A DNA stretch of 37,176 bases, from positions 1 to 37,176 of the forward strand of contig DUNS01000169.1 of NCBI GenBank assembly GCA_012839235.1, in the 5' to 3' direction. Positions 23,644 through 32,438 of this stretch are shown here, piece after piece. The position numbers were made by a program, and so were the translations under genes. The notes below the pieces were generated by a model. It did not search any database, had not been told where the DNA came from, and saw nothing but the letters and a program-made list of their open reading frames with translations. Positions within the stretch are counted from its first letter, which is position 1, and each line of letters begins with the position of its first letter. This DNA comes from Clostridiales bacterium. GTDB lineage: Bacteria > Bacillota > Clostridia > Lachnospirales > Lachnospiraceae.

Positions 23644-23719
23644 AAAGACAAGGACATATAAATAGGCAATGTGAAAGCTTTGCAATTCACACTAATGTGA
23701 AGAAAGGCATGGTTGTGTT

Positions 23720-24541
23720 ATGCTAATCAATTTACTCTTGCTAATTGGAGCTCTAGGAGCCCTATATCTGATTTTAATTATGCCAAAGCTGGGACGTAAT
23801 CCAGAAGCTAAGAAGATGGAAGGTTGGTTATATGCCCATCGTGGAGTACATAGTAATAAGAAAGGTCCCCCTGAGAATTCCATACCTGCCTTTTTAAAGG
23901 CTATAGAGAAAGGCTATGGAATAGAGCTAGATGTACAGTTGACAAAGGATGGGATACCAGTAGTATTCCATGACTATGATCTGCAAAGAGCCTGCGGTGT
24001 GGATCTTAAGGTGGCACATTTGACATATGGAGAGCTTAGAAGATATCGTTTATTTAATTCATCTGAGATGATACCATCTTTGGCGGAGGTTCTAGCTGTT
24101 GTTAATGGAAGGGTACCTTTAATAATAGAGCTAAAAATACCCTTTGATCCAAAGCCTTTATGTAGAAAGGTTTATTCAGTGCTACATAACTATAGGGGAT
24201 TTTACTCCATAGAATCCTTTAACCCAAGGGGACTAATTTGGTATAAAAAATATAAGCCCAATATACTTCGTGGCCAGTTATCTACGGATTTTGTGAAGGA
24301 TGAGATTGAGGGCAGTAGGATACAACATTTTATACTACAGAATCTTTTGTTAAACTTCCTTGCAAAACCGAATTATATAGCCTACAATCACAAATACAAG
24401 GAAGATTTCTCCTTTAAAATATGTAAGAAGATATTCCGTCCCATAACTGTAGCCTGGACGATCCGTTCCCAAGAGGAACTAGATAACTCCATCAATGATT
24501 TCGATCTATTCATCTTCGAAAATTTCGACCCCAAGATGTAG
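23720..24541 (+). CDS. Glycerophosphodiester phosphodiesterase, membrane-anchored
   Basis: 273 residues. One N-terminal hydrophobic helix (about 2-21), then the GDPD barrel: catalytic H-R-G-V-H (about 40-44), metal ligands E-N-S and E-L-D-V-Q, second catalytic His in F-H-D, and E-L-K later. It hydrolyses glycerophosphodiesters to glycerol-3-phosphate and an alcohol. Topology (active site in or out) is undecided. The SD GAAAGG is 13 nt from the ATG at 23720, with a minicistron ATG-GTT-GTG-TTA-TGC-TAA across the start. Two alternative TGTGAA/TTCACA hairpins sit just before the SD (23670-23101 region: 23670-23701). Confidence 0.88.
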   Translation: MLINLLLLIGALGALYLILIMPKLGRNPEAKKMEGWLYAHRGVHSNKKGPPENSIPAFLKAIEKGYGIELDVQLTKDGIPVVFHDYDLQRACGVDLKVAHLTYGELRRYRLFNSSEMIPSLAEVLAVVNGRVPLIIELKIPFDPKPLCRKVYSVLHNYRGFYSIESFNPRGLIWYKKYKPNILRGQLSTDFVKDEIEGSRIQHFILQNLLLNFLAKPNYIAYNHKYKEDFSFKICKKIFRPITVAWTIRSQEELDNSINDFDLFIFENFDPKM

Positions 24542-24561
24542 ATTTAAAGAAAAAATAAAAC

Positions 24562-24606
24562 AAGCCCGTGTTTACAAAAGGTAACAACCTAAGTAAACAC
24601 GGGCTT
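24562..24606. terminator. Terminator shared by GDPD (+) and argG (-)
   Basis: AAGCCCGTGTTTAC (24562-24575) and its exact complement (24593-24606), loop with an inner AGGT/ACCT pairing. On the minus strand it is followed by GTTTTATTTTTTC, so it mainly serves argG, whose transcript would then carry the 24668-24892 element in its 3' UTR. The plus-strand tail is weaker. Confidence 0.85.
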
Positions 24607-24667
24607 TCTATAACCCAGAATCAATATTAAAGTGCTATCAGTGTTAAATGAACTCATAACATAAAAA

Positions 24668-24892
24668 ATGCTTTGACACTTTCTATCACTATATAAATGA
24701 AGTAAGGGGAAACATATTCTAACACGCAACTGTTTGAAGTCGTCGGTACTTAGAACACGTATTTTGTGTTCTTATGTACCGTTACGTACTTCAACCAAGC
24801 GCTGCTTGCAGCGCTTTGCGGAATGCGTGTTGCGAGTGGAATATGTTTCCCCTTACTTCTATAGTAACCTTTAATAGAAAGTGACAAAGCAT
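24668..24892. repeat. 225-bp multi-stem inverted-repeat element at the 3' end of argG
   Basis: Outer arms: ATGCTTTG (24668-24675)/CAAAGCAT (24885-24892); CACTTTCTAT (24677-24686)/ATAGAAAGTG (24874-24883); then 12-14 unpaired bases; a 21-bp perfect arm beginning GAAGTAAGGGG (24699-24719)/24839-24859; AACACGCA (24721-24728)/TGCGTGTT (24824-24831). Inside are two hairpins: TTGAAGT/ACTTCAA, GGTAC/GTACC and GAACAC/GTGTTC nested (24734-24794), and AAGCGCTG-CTTG-CAGCGCTT (24797-24816). No ORF of note. The last base of the right arm is part of the argG stop codon. A MITE-like element or a structured RNA are both possible. Confidence 0.85.
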
Positions 24893-26100
24893 CACTTCTC
24901 AATAGAGTTCATTTTCATAGCCCTTACTTTAGAAGCCAATCCAAAGAGATTGATAAATCCTTCCGCATCCTTATGATCATACAAGTCCCCAGTGGTAAAG
25001 GAAGCAATACTTTCATTGTATAATGAATAAGGAGATATGGTCCCTTGCTTTATAATATTTCCCTTGTAAAGCTTAAGCTTTACTTCGCCAGTTACGTACT
25101 CCTGAGTAGACTCAACAAATGCTTGACATGCTTCTCTTAAAGGAGTGAACCATTTGCCTTCATAAACTAGATCTGCAAACCTGTTAGCAACTTCCTTCTT
25201 TGCACTAAGAGTTTCCCTATCCAGGATTAGCTCCTCCAGTTGCATATGAGCCTCCATGAGAATGGTTCCACCTGGAGTTTCATAAATTCCCCTAGATTTC
25301 ATTCCAACTACACGGTTTTCTACAATATCTACTATACCGATACCGTGCTTGCCTCCAATAATGTTTAGCTCGCTTATTAAGTCTGCTGCTTTCATGGATT
25401 TACCATTAAGTGCAGTAGGAGCTCCCTTTTCAAAGGTAATACTTAGCTCTACACCCTCATCAGGAGCATTCTCAGGGGTAACAGATAGTACTAGAAGATG
25501 ATCATAGTTAGGAGAAATAGAGGGATCCTCTAGCTCTAAGCCTTCATGACTTATATGCCATAGGTTACGATCTCTAGAGTAGCTACTATCTGCTGAGAAT
25601 GGCAGGTCAATACCATGGCTTTTACAGTAGTCAATCTCTTCTTCTCTAGATGTGATATCCCATATTCTCCAAGGAGCAATTATCTTTAAATCAGGTGCTA
25701 GGGCTTTTATACCTAACTCAAAACGTACCTGATCATTTCCTTTACCAGTAGCACCATGACATATGGCTGTAGCCCCTTCTAGTCTTGCTATTTCAACTAA
25801 TCTTTTGGCAATGACAGGTCTTGCCATGGAAGTTCCCAGTAAATATTTATTTTCATATACAGCATTTGCTTTAATACAAGGAACAGCATACTCTTCAACG
25901 AATTCATCAATTACATTCTCTATGTATAGCTTTGTAGCTCCCGATAGCTTGGCTCTTTCCTCTAATCCATCAAGCTCGTTACCTTGACCTACATCGATAC
26001 ATACACAGACAACCTCAAAATCATAGTTTTCCTTCAACCAAGGTATAATCGCAGTGGTGTCAAGACCACCGGAATATGCAAGTATAACCTTTTCCTTCAT
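24892..26100 (-). CDS. argG: Argininosuccinate synthase
   Basis: 402 residues, normal length. ATP-pyrophosphatase P-loop A-Y-S-G-G-L-D-T-T (about 8-16), [15 protein letters not shown] citrulline/ATP block, [21 protein letters not shown], and the C-terminal [13 protein letters not shown]. It joins citrulline and aspartate using ATP. The start M-K-E-K-V (26098-26100) is chosen by family; a second in-frame ATG lies 4 codons upstream, immediately after AAAGG. It is divergent from argC and probably under ArgR control. Confidence 0.97.
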   Translation of the reverse strand: MKEKVILAYSGGLDTTAIIPWLKENYDFEVVCVCIDVGQGNELDGLEERAKLSGATKLYIENVIDEFVEEYAVPCIKANAVYENKYLLGTSMARPVIAKRLVEIARLEGATAICHGATGKGNDQVRFELGIKALAPDLKIIAPWRIWDITSREEEIDYCKSHGIDLPFSADSSYSRDRNLWHISHEGLELEDPSISPNYDHLLVLSVTPENAPDEGVELSITFEKGAPTALNGKSMKAADLISELNIIGGKHGIGIVDIVENRVVGMKSRGIYETPGGTILMEAHMQLEELILDRETLSAKKEVANRFADLVYEGKWFTPLREACQAFVESTQEYVTGEVKLKLYKGNIIKQGTISPYSLYNESIASFTTGDLYDHKDAEGFINLFGLASKVRAMKMNSIEK

Positions 26101-26168
26101 AATAGAAACCATCCTTTCTCAACAACCTTCTTTGAAATTGTATTATAATAATTTTTCTTATGTGGTTA

Positions 26169-26197
26169 AATATACAACAAAACATATAATTATGCAA
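26169..26197 (-). promoter_or_regulatory. argG promoter with ArgR-box-like site
   Basis: On the minus strand TTGCAT (26197-26192), 17-bp spacer, TATATT (26174-26169). The -35 is part of TTGCATAATTATATG, an ArgR/AhrC-box-like near-palindrome (about 26183-26197). Another possible promoter, TTTAAC-N17-TATAAT, lies closer to the gene. Confidence 0.6.
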
Positions 26198-26338
26198 GAG
26201 TTATTTATAATAAAATATATAAGTTGAATTATCCTATATTTAGAGCTCCTTAGAAGTGTGAAAAGAGTAGAAATCAATCATGAATTTGGTTTTATTTAAT
26301 GAACTTCATAAAAGGTGTGTATATTTATAAAATAGGTG

Positions 26339-26375
26339 TTGCATAAAGATAAGCACTGATGTATAATTATGAAAA
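26339..26375 (+). promoter_or_regulatory. argC promoter with ArgR-box-like site
   Basis: TTGCAT (26339-26344), 17-bp spacer, TATAAT (26362-26367). TGTATAATTATGAA (26360-26373) overlaps the -10 and shares ATAATTATG with the site in front of argG. The rest of 26101-26424 shows no gene. Confidence 0.65.
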
Positions 26376-26424
26376 TGTTTATTGGTAGATATACAAGAAA
26401 CAGCTTTTGAAGGGTGGAAAGAGA

Positions 26425-27465
26425 ATGATTAAGGTTGGAATTATAGGATCTACAGGCTATGCAGGGCAGGAGCTAGTGAGAATATTGCTTCAACATAAAG
26501 AGGCAGAGATACTAATGTTTGGCTCCCAAAGCTATAAGGATAAGAAGTATTATGAGGCTTATAGAAATATGTTCAAATTAGTTGATAATGTCTGCAGCGA
26601 TGGAAGTGTGGAAGAGTTAGCTAAGGAGGTGGATGTGATATTTACTGCAACTCCTAATGGATATTGTTCTTCCATAATTAATGAAGATATCCTATCAAGG
26701 ACTAAAGTAATAGACCTTAGTGCAGATTTTCGGATCAAGGATATTGACAACTATAAAGAGTGGTATGGAATTGAACACAGATCTTTCTCTTATGTTAATG
26801 AAGCAGTATATGGGCTCCCTGAGATTAATAGGGAATTGATTAAAACAGCAAGATTAATTGCTAATCCAGGATGCTACCCCACTTGCAGTATACTGACTCT
26901 TGCTCCTTTACTTAAAGAGAATATCATTGATAAAGATAGTGTGATTATTGATGCTAAGTCAGGTACTTCGGGGGCTGGAAGAGGGGCCAAGGTGGATAAC
27001 CTCTATTGTGAAGTTAATGAGAGTATGAAGGCTTATGGAGTGGGAACCCATAGACATATTCCAGAGATTGAACAGGAGCTAGCTAAGGCAGCTGGAATTC
27101 CTATGTATATAAATTTTACACCTCACCTAGTACCTATGAATCGTGGAATTCTAGTCACTGCATATGCCTCACTTAATAAAGCTATGACTGAGGAGGAAGT
27201 AAGAGATATATATGAAGCCTATTACAAGAATGAGAATTTTGTACGTATACTTCCTAAGGGGATATTCCCAGAGACCAGGTGGGTAGAGGGTAGTAATTAT
27301 CTTGATATCAATATCAAGATTGACCCTAGAACTAATAAAGTAATTATGATAGGTGCTATTGACAATCTTGTTAAAGGGGCTGCAGGGCAAGCGGTACAAA
27401 ACATGAATATTATGTTTGGACTTGAGGAAAATGCTGGACTAAACCTTATCCCCTTATTCCCATAA
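26425..27465 (+). CDS. argC: N-acetyl-gamma-glutamyl-phosphate reductase
   Basis: 346 residues. NADP-binding start M-I-K-V-G-I-I-G-S-T-G-Y-A-G-Q-E-L, catalytic Cys150 in A-N-P-G-C-Y-P-T, S-G-A-G-R, and H-R-H-x-P-E-I near the active-site His. Third step of the acetylated arginine pathway. ATG at 26425 follows GGTGGAAAGAG; a TTG-led longer frame from 26407 is not needed. First gene of argC-argJ-argB-argD; argJ starts 16 nt after its stop. Confidence 0.97.
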   Translation: MIKVGIIGSTGYAGQELVRILLQHKEAEILMFGSQSYKDKKYYEAYRNMFKLVDNVCSDGSVEELAKEVDVIFTATPNGYCSSIINEDILSRTKVIDLSADFRIKDIDNYKEWYGIEHRSFSYVNEAVYGLPEINRELIKTARLIANPGCYPTCSILTLAPLLKENIIDKDSVIIDAKSGTSGAGRGAKVDNLYCEVNESMKAYGVGTHRHIPEIEQELAKAAGIPMYINFTPHLVPMNRGILVTAYASLNKAMTEEEVRDIYEAYYKNENFVRILPKGIFPETRWVEGSNYLDINIKIDPRTNKVIMIGAIDNLVKGAAGQAVQNMNIMFGLEENAGLNLIPLFP

Positions 27466-27481
27466 ATGAAAGGAGAGCATT

Positions 27482-28705
27482 ATGATAAAGACAATTAACG
27501 GTGGTGTTACAAGTGCTAAAGGTTTTAAGGCAGCTGGAACATATGTAGGAATTAAAAAGAAAAGAAAAGATATGGCCTTAGTGTATTCAACGGTGCCTTC
27601 CTATGGGGCTGGTACATTTACAGCTAATGTGGTAAAGGCCGCTCCTGTCAGATGGGATATAGAATTGACTAAGAGTAGCCAGAATATCCAGGCTGTGGTT
27701 CTTAATAGTGGTGTAGCCAATGCTTGTACTGGTTCCTTAGGTGATATCAATAATGAAAAGATGGCTAAAGCTGTGGCAGATCAATTGGGTATTAAAGCAG
27801 AGGCCGTCTATACTGCCTCCACCGGGGTAATTGGTAAACATCTTCCAATTGAAACCATTCTTAATGGGATACCAACTTTAGTTGGCCAACTTGATTCTTC
27901 TAAAGAAACGGGAACTTTAGCAGCAGAGGCCATAATGACAACCGATACATATTCTAAGGAATGTGCAGTAAGCTTTGACCTTGACGGGGTAGAGGTTATT
28001 ATAGGTGGGATGGCCAAGGGCTCAGGAATGATACACCCCAACATGGCAACCATGCTAGGTGTAATTACCACAGATATAGCAATTAGCAAGAAACTCCTTC
28101 AGGAGGCCATTAGTGAAAATGTTAAGGAAACCTTTAACATGATTTCCGTAGATAGAGATACCTCAACCAATGATTCCTTATTAATCCTAGCCAATGGATT
28201 AGCTGATAATAAGGAGATTACAGAAAAAAATGAAGCTTATGATTTGTTCTGTCAAGCATTAAATATAGTTACGACCAACCTATCAAAGCAAATGGCCGCT
28301 GATGGAGAAGGGGCAACAAAACTCCTTGAGGTAAAAGTTGTGGGAACTAAAACTAAAGAGGAGGCAGTAACCCTTAGTAAATCAATAATCACATCAAACC
28401 TAGTTAAGACTGCCATATTCGGTAATGATGCAAATTGGGGACGAATTCTCTGTGCTATGGGATATGCAGGCGTTGATTTTGATCCAGACCTTGTAGACCT
28501 CTATGTGGAAAGTGAATATGGTAAGCTCAAGCTAGTTGAGAATGGAATGGCAACACAATATTCTGAAGAGTTGGCTAGTAAAATACTATCGGCTAAGGAG
28601 GTAATAGCCAAGGCAGACATGAAATTAGGTGAGGAAGCTGCAACTGCTTGGGGTTGTGACTTAACTTATGATTATGTAAAAATTAATGCTGATTATCGCT
28701 CATAA
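27482..28705 (+). CDS. argJ: Bifunctional glutamate N-acetyltransferase / amino-acid acetyltransferase
   Basis: 407 residues. The self-cleavage site A-T in [11 protein letters not shown] places the nucleophile at Thr190, dividing alpha and beta chains. [20 protein letters not shown] and the terminal [16 protein letters not shown] are family blocks. It recycles the acetyl group from N-acetylornithine to glutamate, and may also make N-acetylglutamate from acetyl-CoA. SD AAAGGAG, 6 nt from the ATG. Confidence 0.97.
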   Translation: MIKTINGGVTSAKGFKAAGTYVGIKKKRKDMALVYSTVPSYGAGTFTANVVKAAPVRWDIELTKSSQNIQAVVLNSGVANACTGSLGDINNEKMAKAVADQLGIKAEAVYTASTGVIGKHLPIETILNGIPTLVGQLDSSKETGTLAAEAIMTTDTYSKECAVSFDLDGVEVIIGGMAKGSGMIHPNMATMLGVITTDIAISKKLLQEAISENVKETFNMISVDRDTSTNDSLLILANGLADNKEITEKNEAYDLFCQALNIVTTNLSKQMAADGEGATKLLEVKVVGTKTKEEAVTLSKSIITSNLVKTAIFGNDANWGRILCAMGYAGVDFDPDLVDLYVESEYGKLKLVENGMATQYSEELASKILSAKEVIAKADMKLGEEAATAWGCDLTYDYVKINADYRS

Positions 28706-28775
28706 CAAGAGAACGAGATACAGCATTGGGGCATCATGTATAAAGTTTGCGACGAAGAAAGGCATGGTTATTATT

Positions 28776-29684
28776 ATGAAGATTGAGAAATTAGAAAAAA
28801 TGGATCAGATAATTATAAAGGCTCAAACCTTAATTGAAGCTCTTCCCTATATTCAGAAGTTCAGTAATAAAAAGGTAGTTGTTAAGTATGGTGGAAGTGC
28901 CATGATTGATAAGGACATGGAGCTAAATGTTATAAAGGATGTGGCACTACTAAAGCTAGTTGGGATGCAACCGATTATTGTCCACGGAGGCGGGAAAGAG
29001 ATTACCAAATGGCTTAATCTACTTGGTCATGAATCCCACTTTGTTGAAGGACTAAGGGTAACAGATGAAGAGACTATGGAAGTGGCAGAGATGGTTCTTG
29101 GTAAGGTGAATAAAAATCTGGTTCAGATGGTTGAAAAAATAGGGGTTAAGGCTGTAGGAATAAGTGGTAAGGACGGATCAACTCTAAAGGTAGAGAAGAA
29201 GATTGTTAATAATCATGATATAGGCTTTGTGGGTAATATTAAAGAGGTTAATGCGGATTTGATCAATACTCTTATTGATAATGATTTTGTTCCCATTATT
29301 GCTCCCATTGGCGTAGATGATCAATATCAAAACTATAATATTAATGCTGATGATGCAGCCTGTGCAATTGCAACTGCTCTTGATGCTGAAAAGCTAGTGT
29401 TCTTAACAGATATTGAGGGGGTTTATAAAAACCCTGATGATAAGAATAGTCTTATATCAGTTCTCACATTAGAAGAGGCAGATAAGCTAATGGAAAGTGG
29501 ATTTGTAGGTGGAGGAATGCTACCTAAGCTTAAAAACTGTGTTGATGCAGTTAAGAACGGGGTTGGAAGAGTTCATATACTAGATGGTCGGATAGAACAT
29601 GGACTTCTTTTAGAGTTTTTCACTAATAGGGGTATAGGAACTGCAATTATTGATTCTAATAATATTATGGATAACGAAAAATAG
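28776..29684 (+). CDS. argB: Acetylglutamate kinase
   Basis: 302 residues, amino-acid-kinase fold. Seen: [10 protein letters not shown] (ATP), [12 protein letters not shown] (substrate loop), N-I-N-A-D-D-A-A and G-G-G-M-L-P-K-L. Second step of the pathway; often feedback-inhibited by arginine, and the N-terminal helix before the kinase domain ([10 protein letters not shown]) is as in arginine-sensitive types. ATG at 28776 is chosen; another in-frame ATG at 28764 lies one base after GAAAGG. 70 nt after argJ. Confidence 0.96.
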   Translation: MKIEKLEKMDQIIIKAQTLIEALPYIQKFSNKKVVVKYGGSAMIDKDMELNVIKDVALLKLVGMQPIIVHGGGKEITKWLNLLGHESHFVEGLRVTDEETMEVAEMVLGKVNKNLVQMVEKIGVKAVGISGKDGSTLKVEKKIVNNHDIGFVGNIKEVNADLINTLIDNDFVPIIAPIGVDDQYQNYNINADDAACAIATALDAEKLVFLTDIEGVYKNPDDKNSLISVLTLEEADKLMESGFVGGGMLPKLKNCVDAVKNGVGRVHILDGRIEHGLLLEFFTNRGIGTAIIDSNNIMDNEK

Positions 29685-29766
29685 AAGCTTTAAGAAATCA
29701 TAAACTATTTAATTAATCAAGATATTTTATTATTAAATAGGGTAATGAGAAAGGATGGTTTCATAA

Positions 29767-30945
29767 ATGAAGAATTTAATACAAACTGCTGATAGCTATC
29801 TAATGCAAACCTATAAACGTTTTCAGATAGTTCTTGATAAAGGTCAGGGAGTATATCTTTATGATCTTAATGGAAAAAAGTATCTTGATTTTGCTTCTGG
29901 TATTGGAGTTTATAGTCTGGGATATGGTAATAAGGAATATAATGAAGCCCTAAAAAATCAGATAGATAAGCTACTTCATACTTCTAATCTCTTCTATAAT
30001 TCTCCGGCAACTAAGGCTGCTGAGAAATTAGCCAAGGCATCATACATGGAGAGGGTCTTCTTTACTAATAGTGGTGCAGAAGCAGTGGAAGGGGCAATTA
30101 AGCTAGCAAGAAAGCATTATTATAACAAGTATGGTAAGGCTGATAGTGAAATAATTGCAATGGAAAGCTCATTTCACGGAAGAACCATGGGTGCACTAAG
30201 CATAACAGGTACTAAAAAATACCGTGAGGCTTTTGAACCTTTAATAGGAGGAGTTAAGTTTGCTAAGTTTAACGATCTAGAGAGTGTTATATCCTTAGTA
30301 AATGAGAAAACCTGTGCCATAGTTATGGAGCCAATTCAGGGTGAAGGGGGATTGCATCCTGCAACTGAAGAATTTATTGTTGGGATAAGAAAGCTATGTG
30401 ATGAAAAGGGTATCCTGCTAATAGTCGATGAAATCCAGTGTGGAATGGGTAGAACTGGTACCATGTTCGCTTATATGCAATATAATATAAAGCCAGATAT
30501 AATTACCTGTGCTAAGGCCTTAGGCTGTGGAGTTCCTGTCGGAGCATTTGCGGCAAGAGAAGAGGTTGCAGGAGCCTTTACCTATGGAGATCATGGAACA
30601 ACCTATGGAGGTAATCCTTTTGCTACGGCAGCTGTTAGCAAAGTGTTTGATATATATGAGGATGAGAATATTCTTTCTCATGTTAAGGAGATTGGATTAT
30701 ACCTTAGTTTTAAACTTGATGAACTAGCTAAAAAACATCAGTGTATTATAGAACATAGGGGTAGAGGACTGATGCAGGGCCTGGAATTTGATCATCCGGT
30801 GGCAGATATTATAAGTAAAGCAATGGATAAGGGACTTATAATTATTTCAGCTGGCAGCAATGTAATACGGTTCTTGCCTCCCCTTGTTGTTGATAAAGAA
30901 CATGTGGACGTAATGATAGATATATTGGAGCAATCAATTACTTAA
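29767..30945 (+). CDS. argD: Acetylornithine aminotransferase
   Basis: 392 residues, class III PLP aminotransferase. F-A-S-G-I-G-V, N-S-G-A-E-A-V-E-G-A-I-K-L-A-R, S-S-F-H-G-R-T, D-E-I-Q-C-G-M-G-R-T-G and the PLP Lys in C-A-K-A-L-G. Makes N-acetylornithine from the semialdehyde with glutamate. SD GAAAGG, then the minicistron ATG-GTT-TCA-TAA directly abutting the ATG. The 82-nt gap after argB contains a CTATTTAAT/ATTAAATAG stem. No argF follows. Confidence 0.96.
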   Translation: MKNLIQTADSYLMQTYKRFQIVLDKGQGVYLYDLNGKKYLDFASGIGVYSLGYGNKEYNEALKNQIDKLLHTSNLFYNSPATKAAEKLAKASYMERVFFTNSGAEAVEGAIKLARKHYYNKYGKADSEIIAMESSFHGRTMGALSITGTKKYREAFEPLIGGVKFAKFNDLESVISLVNEKTCAIVMEPIQGEGGLHPATEEFIVGIRKLCDEKGILLIVDEIQCGMGRTGTMFAYMQYNIKPDIITCAKALGCGVPVGAFAAREEVAGAFTYGDHGTTYGGNPFATAAVSKVFDIYEDENILSHVKEIGLYLSFKLDELAKKHQCIIEHRGRGLMQGLEFDHPVADIISKAMDKGLIIISAGSNVIRFLPPLVVDKEHVDVMIDILEQSIT

Positions 30946-30950
30946 TAAAT

Positions 30951-31033
30951 AACACCAAGCCTTCTTGAATAGTTCCTGTAAGATATGGAAATCTTAAATA
31001 TGAACTATTATAGATTGAGAAAGGTTTGGTGTT
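30951..31033 (+). promoter_or_regulatory. Nested hairpin leader covering the SD of the DMT transporter gene
   Basis: Outer stem AACACCAAGCCTT (30951-30963) with AAGGTTTGGTGTT (31021-31033), 12 pairs plus one G-T; middle stem AATAGTT (30968-30974)/AACTATT (31003-31009); inner AAGAT (30980-30984)/ATCTT (30991-30995). The right arm includes the AAAGG SD and a GTG/TTG. It could be an RNA switch on translation, or a terminator for the arg operon. Confidence 0.55.
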
Positions 31034-31037
31034 TATT

Positions 31038-31478
31038 ATGTTGGGTTTTATAATAGCGATTATTTCAGGAGCTTTAATGAGTATTCAAGGAGTGTTTAAT
31101 TCTGGAGTAACCAAACAGACAGGGATATGGGTAGCAGCTAGCTTTGTTCAATTTACTGCTCTGATTGTATGTCTTATCGCTTGGCTTGTGACAGGAAGAG
31201 AGAGTGGCTTTGGGGCATTATTAAAGATGGATAATAAGTATATGCTTCTAGGGGGAGCTATAGGTGCATTCATTACTTATACAGTGATAAAAAGTGTAGA
31301 CCTTCTTGGCCCTGCAGGAGCCAATATGTTTATAATTACTGCTCAGCTAATCGTGGCCTATCTTATAGAAGTTATTGGACTCTGGGGAACAGAGAAGGTG
31401 GATTTTGAATGGAGAAAGTTGCTTGGAGTCGCAATAATTGTTGTTGGCATAGTATTATTTCAATGGAAAACCGAATAA
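31038..31478 (+). CDS. Small DMT-type transporter (YdcZ/DUF606-like)
   Basis: 146 residues, five hydrophobic segments with short loops; M-L-G-F-I-I-A-I-I-S-G at the N-terminus followed by M-S-I-Q-G-V-F-N-S-G, and G-G-A-I-G-A-F-I-T-Y-T-V near the middle. Length and pattern match the half-size drug/metabolite transporter family that works as dimers. Substrate unknown. ATG at 31038 is preferred, although GTG at 31029 is closer to the SD. It may be the last gene of the arg transcript or be controlled alone through its leader hairpin. Confidence 0.8.
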   Translation: MLGFIIAIISGALMSIQGVFNSGVTKQTGIWVAASFVQFTALIVCLIAWLVTGRESGFGALLKMDNKYMLLGGAIGAFITYTVIKSVDLLGPAGANMFIITAQLIVAYLIEVIGLWGTEKVDFEWRKLLGVAIIVVGIVLFQWKTE

Positions 31479-31482
31479 ATTC

Positions 31483-31854
31483 TTAATTGAGATTTATAAC
31501 CATATCTTCATCTAAGTTATTAATCTCAGAATATAATATATCCCGATAATCGATAGACCCTTTATCATCTGGTAGATAATTATTGTCGATTTTAATATCA
31601 CTACCCTTTTCAATAAACTTTTCTATATATTTATTTAATAAAGAAAGTCGTTTGTATTTCTTGGTTAAAAGGATATTTCCCTTATTGACATAGAATAACT
31701 TAACTCCGTCCTTAGTAGGGATTTTAAGAACTAATCTTTTAGGAAAAAGATCTCTGTAACCGTTAAGTCCATGCTTAACATATTCCAATTTACCTAACAT
31801 ATCACGATACATTGAAGCTGTTTCGTAGTGATAGGTGGAGGCGGCATCCTTCAT
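31483..31854 (-). pseudogene. Likely C-terminal remnant of a UvrC-like (GIY-YIG) protein
   Basis: 123 residues from the ATG. The N-terminal part M-K-D-A-A-S-T-Y-H-Y-E-T-A-S-M-Y-R-D-M-L matches the UvrB/UvrC interaction motif (K-x-A-A...F-E-x-A-x-x-x-R-D-x-I/L). The frame is open for about 16 more codons upstream (reading L-G-L-F-I-E-Q-L-E-Y-N) without a start codon, back to a TAG near 31905-31910 inside the neighbouring gene. So a conserved-looking segment precedes the only ATG, which suggests loss of the 5' part including any nuclease domain. A genuine short protein using an unusual start cannot be excluded. Confidence 0.5.
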
Positions 31855-31889
31855 ATTGTACTCTAATTGCTCTATGAATAAGCCTAGTC

Positions 31890-32072
31890 TTACATTTGCT
31901 TTCTAACGATTTTATATTCGTCACCCATCTGAAAATAAGGACAATCCCGATAGTTTCCAGAGACGAATCTAGCCATTTCATCCTCATCTAAATTCATATC
32001 ACATACATAGTAGTTTAGATATTCATCATATATATAGTTTGAACAATAATCACAGTTTGCTTTGCCTTTCAT
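31890..32072 (-). CDS. Small Cys-rich protein (DUF6472-like)
   Basis: 60 residues: C-D-Y-C at positions 8-11, a second pair of Cys (Y-V-C-D-M and D-C-P-Y-F), then the basic end G-D-E-Y-K-I-V-R-K-Q-M. Four Cys suggest a small zinc ribbon-like fold. I recall such proteins as conserved in Lachnospiraceae with unknown function. SD GAAAGGAACGGG upstream on the minus strand. Its stop precedes the UvrC-like fragment's ATG by 35 nt. Confidence 0.7.
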   Translation of the reverse strand: MKGKANCDYCSNYIYDEYLNYYVCDMNLDEDEMARFVSGNYRDCPYFQMGDEYKIVRKQM

Positions 32073-32168
32073 CTATATCCCGTTCCTTTCTTTTAAGCAT
32101 AAAGGTCATTGACTTGATTTACGATTTTATAACTTTACAAGAATATATTATATCGGATTGAAAGATTA

Positions 32169-32342
32169 ATGCAATTGTCTAATACATCTTTCCATGAAAA
32201 ATTGCATGCTAATTCGGTTGTTATCATAGAAATATTAAGTGCATTTGGATTATCTACTTCAGTGATATATGAAACTCTCAGGGCTAGGGCAGAAAAGAGA
32301 TCCATGGAATGTGACCTAGTCACAGGTGCTTGTCTAATTTGA
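32169..32342 (+). CDS. Possible small protein (57 aa), unrecognised
   Basis: ATG at 32169 opens 57 codons to TGA 32340-32342, with ordinary amino-acid composition (start M-Q-L-S-N-T-S-F-H-E-K-L-H). There is only a weak GAAAG upstream and the opposite strand carries a similar-length frame (32135-32323), so coding is doubtful. Otherwise 32073-32438 holds only the nitroreductase promoter. Confidence 0.2.
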   Translation: MQLSNTSFHEKLHANSVVIIEILSAFGLSTSVIYETLRARAEKRSMECDLVTGACLI

Positions 32343-32343
32343 G

Positions 32344-32371
32344 TTGAATTAATCTAAAAGTTAATTATAAT
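32344..32371 (+). promoter_or_regulatory. Promoter of the nitroreductase gene
   Basis: TTGAAT (32344-32349), 16-bp spacer, TATAAT (32366-32371), about 68 nt before the ATG. Confidence 0.5.
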
Positions 32372-32438
32372 TAAAAGTGGTAGTAGAAACATTAAGAGAA
32401 TTATATATATTATAACTTAAGATAAGGAGAGAACATAC

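Noticed and set aside
24673-24695. Promoter inside the argG 3' element (TTGACA)
   Set aside because: The only TATA-like hexamer is 11 bp away, too close to pair with it.
31802-31987. 61-codon minus-strand ORF across the Cys-rich gene and the UvrC-like fragment
   Set aside because: Out of frame with both, and no family features.
32135-32323. 62-codon minus-strand ORF in the intergenic region
   Set aside because: No SD or recognisable start context; overlaps an equally doubtful plus-strand frame, so neither can be asserted.
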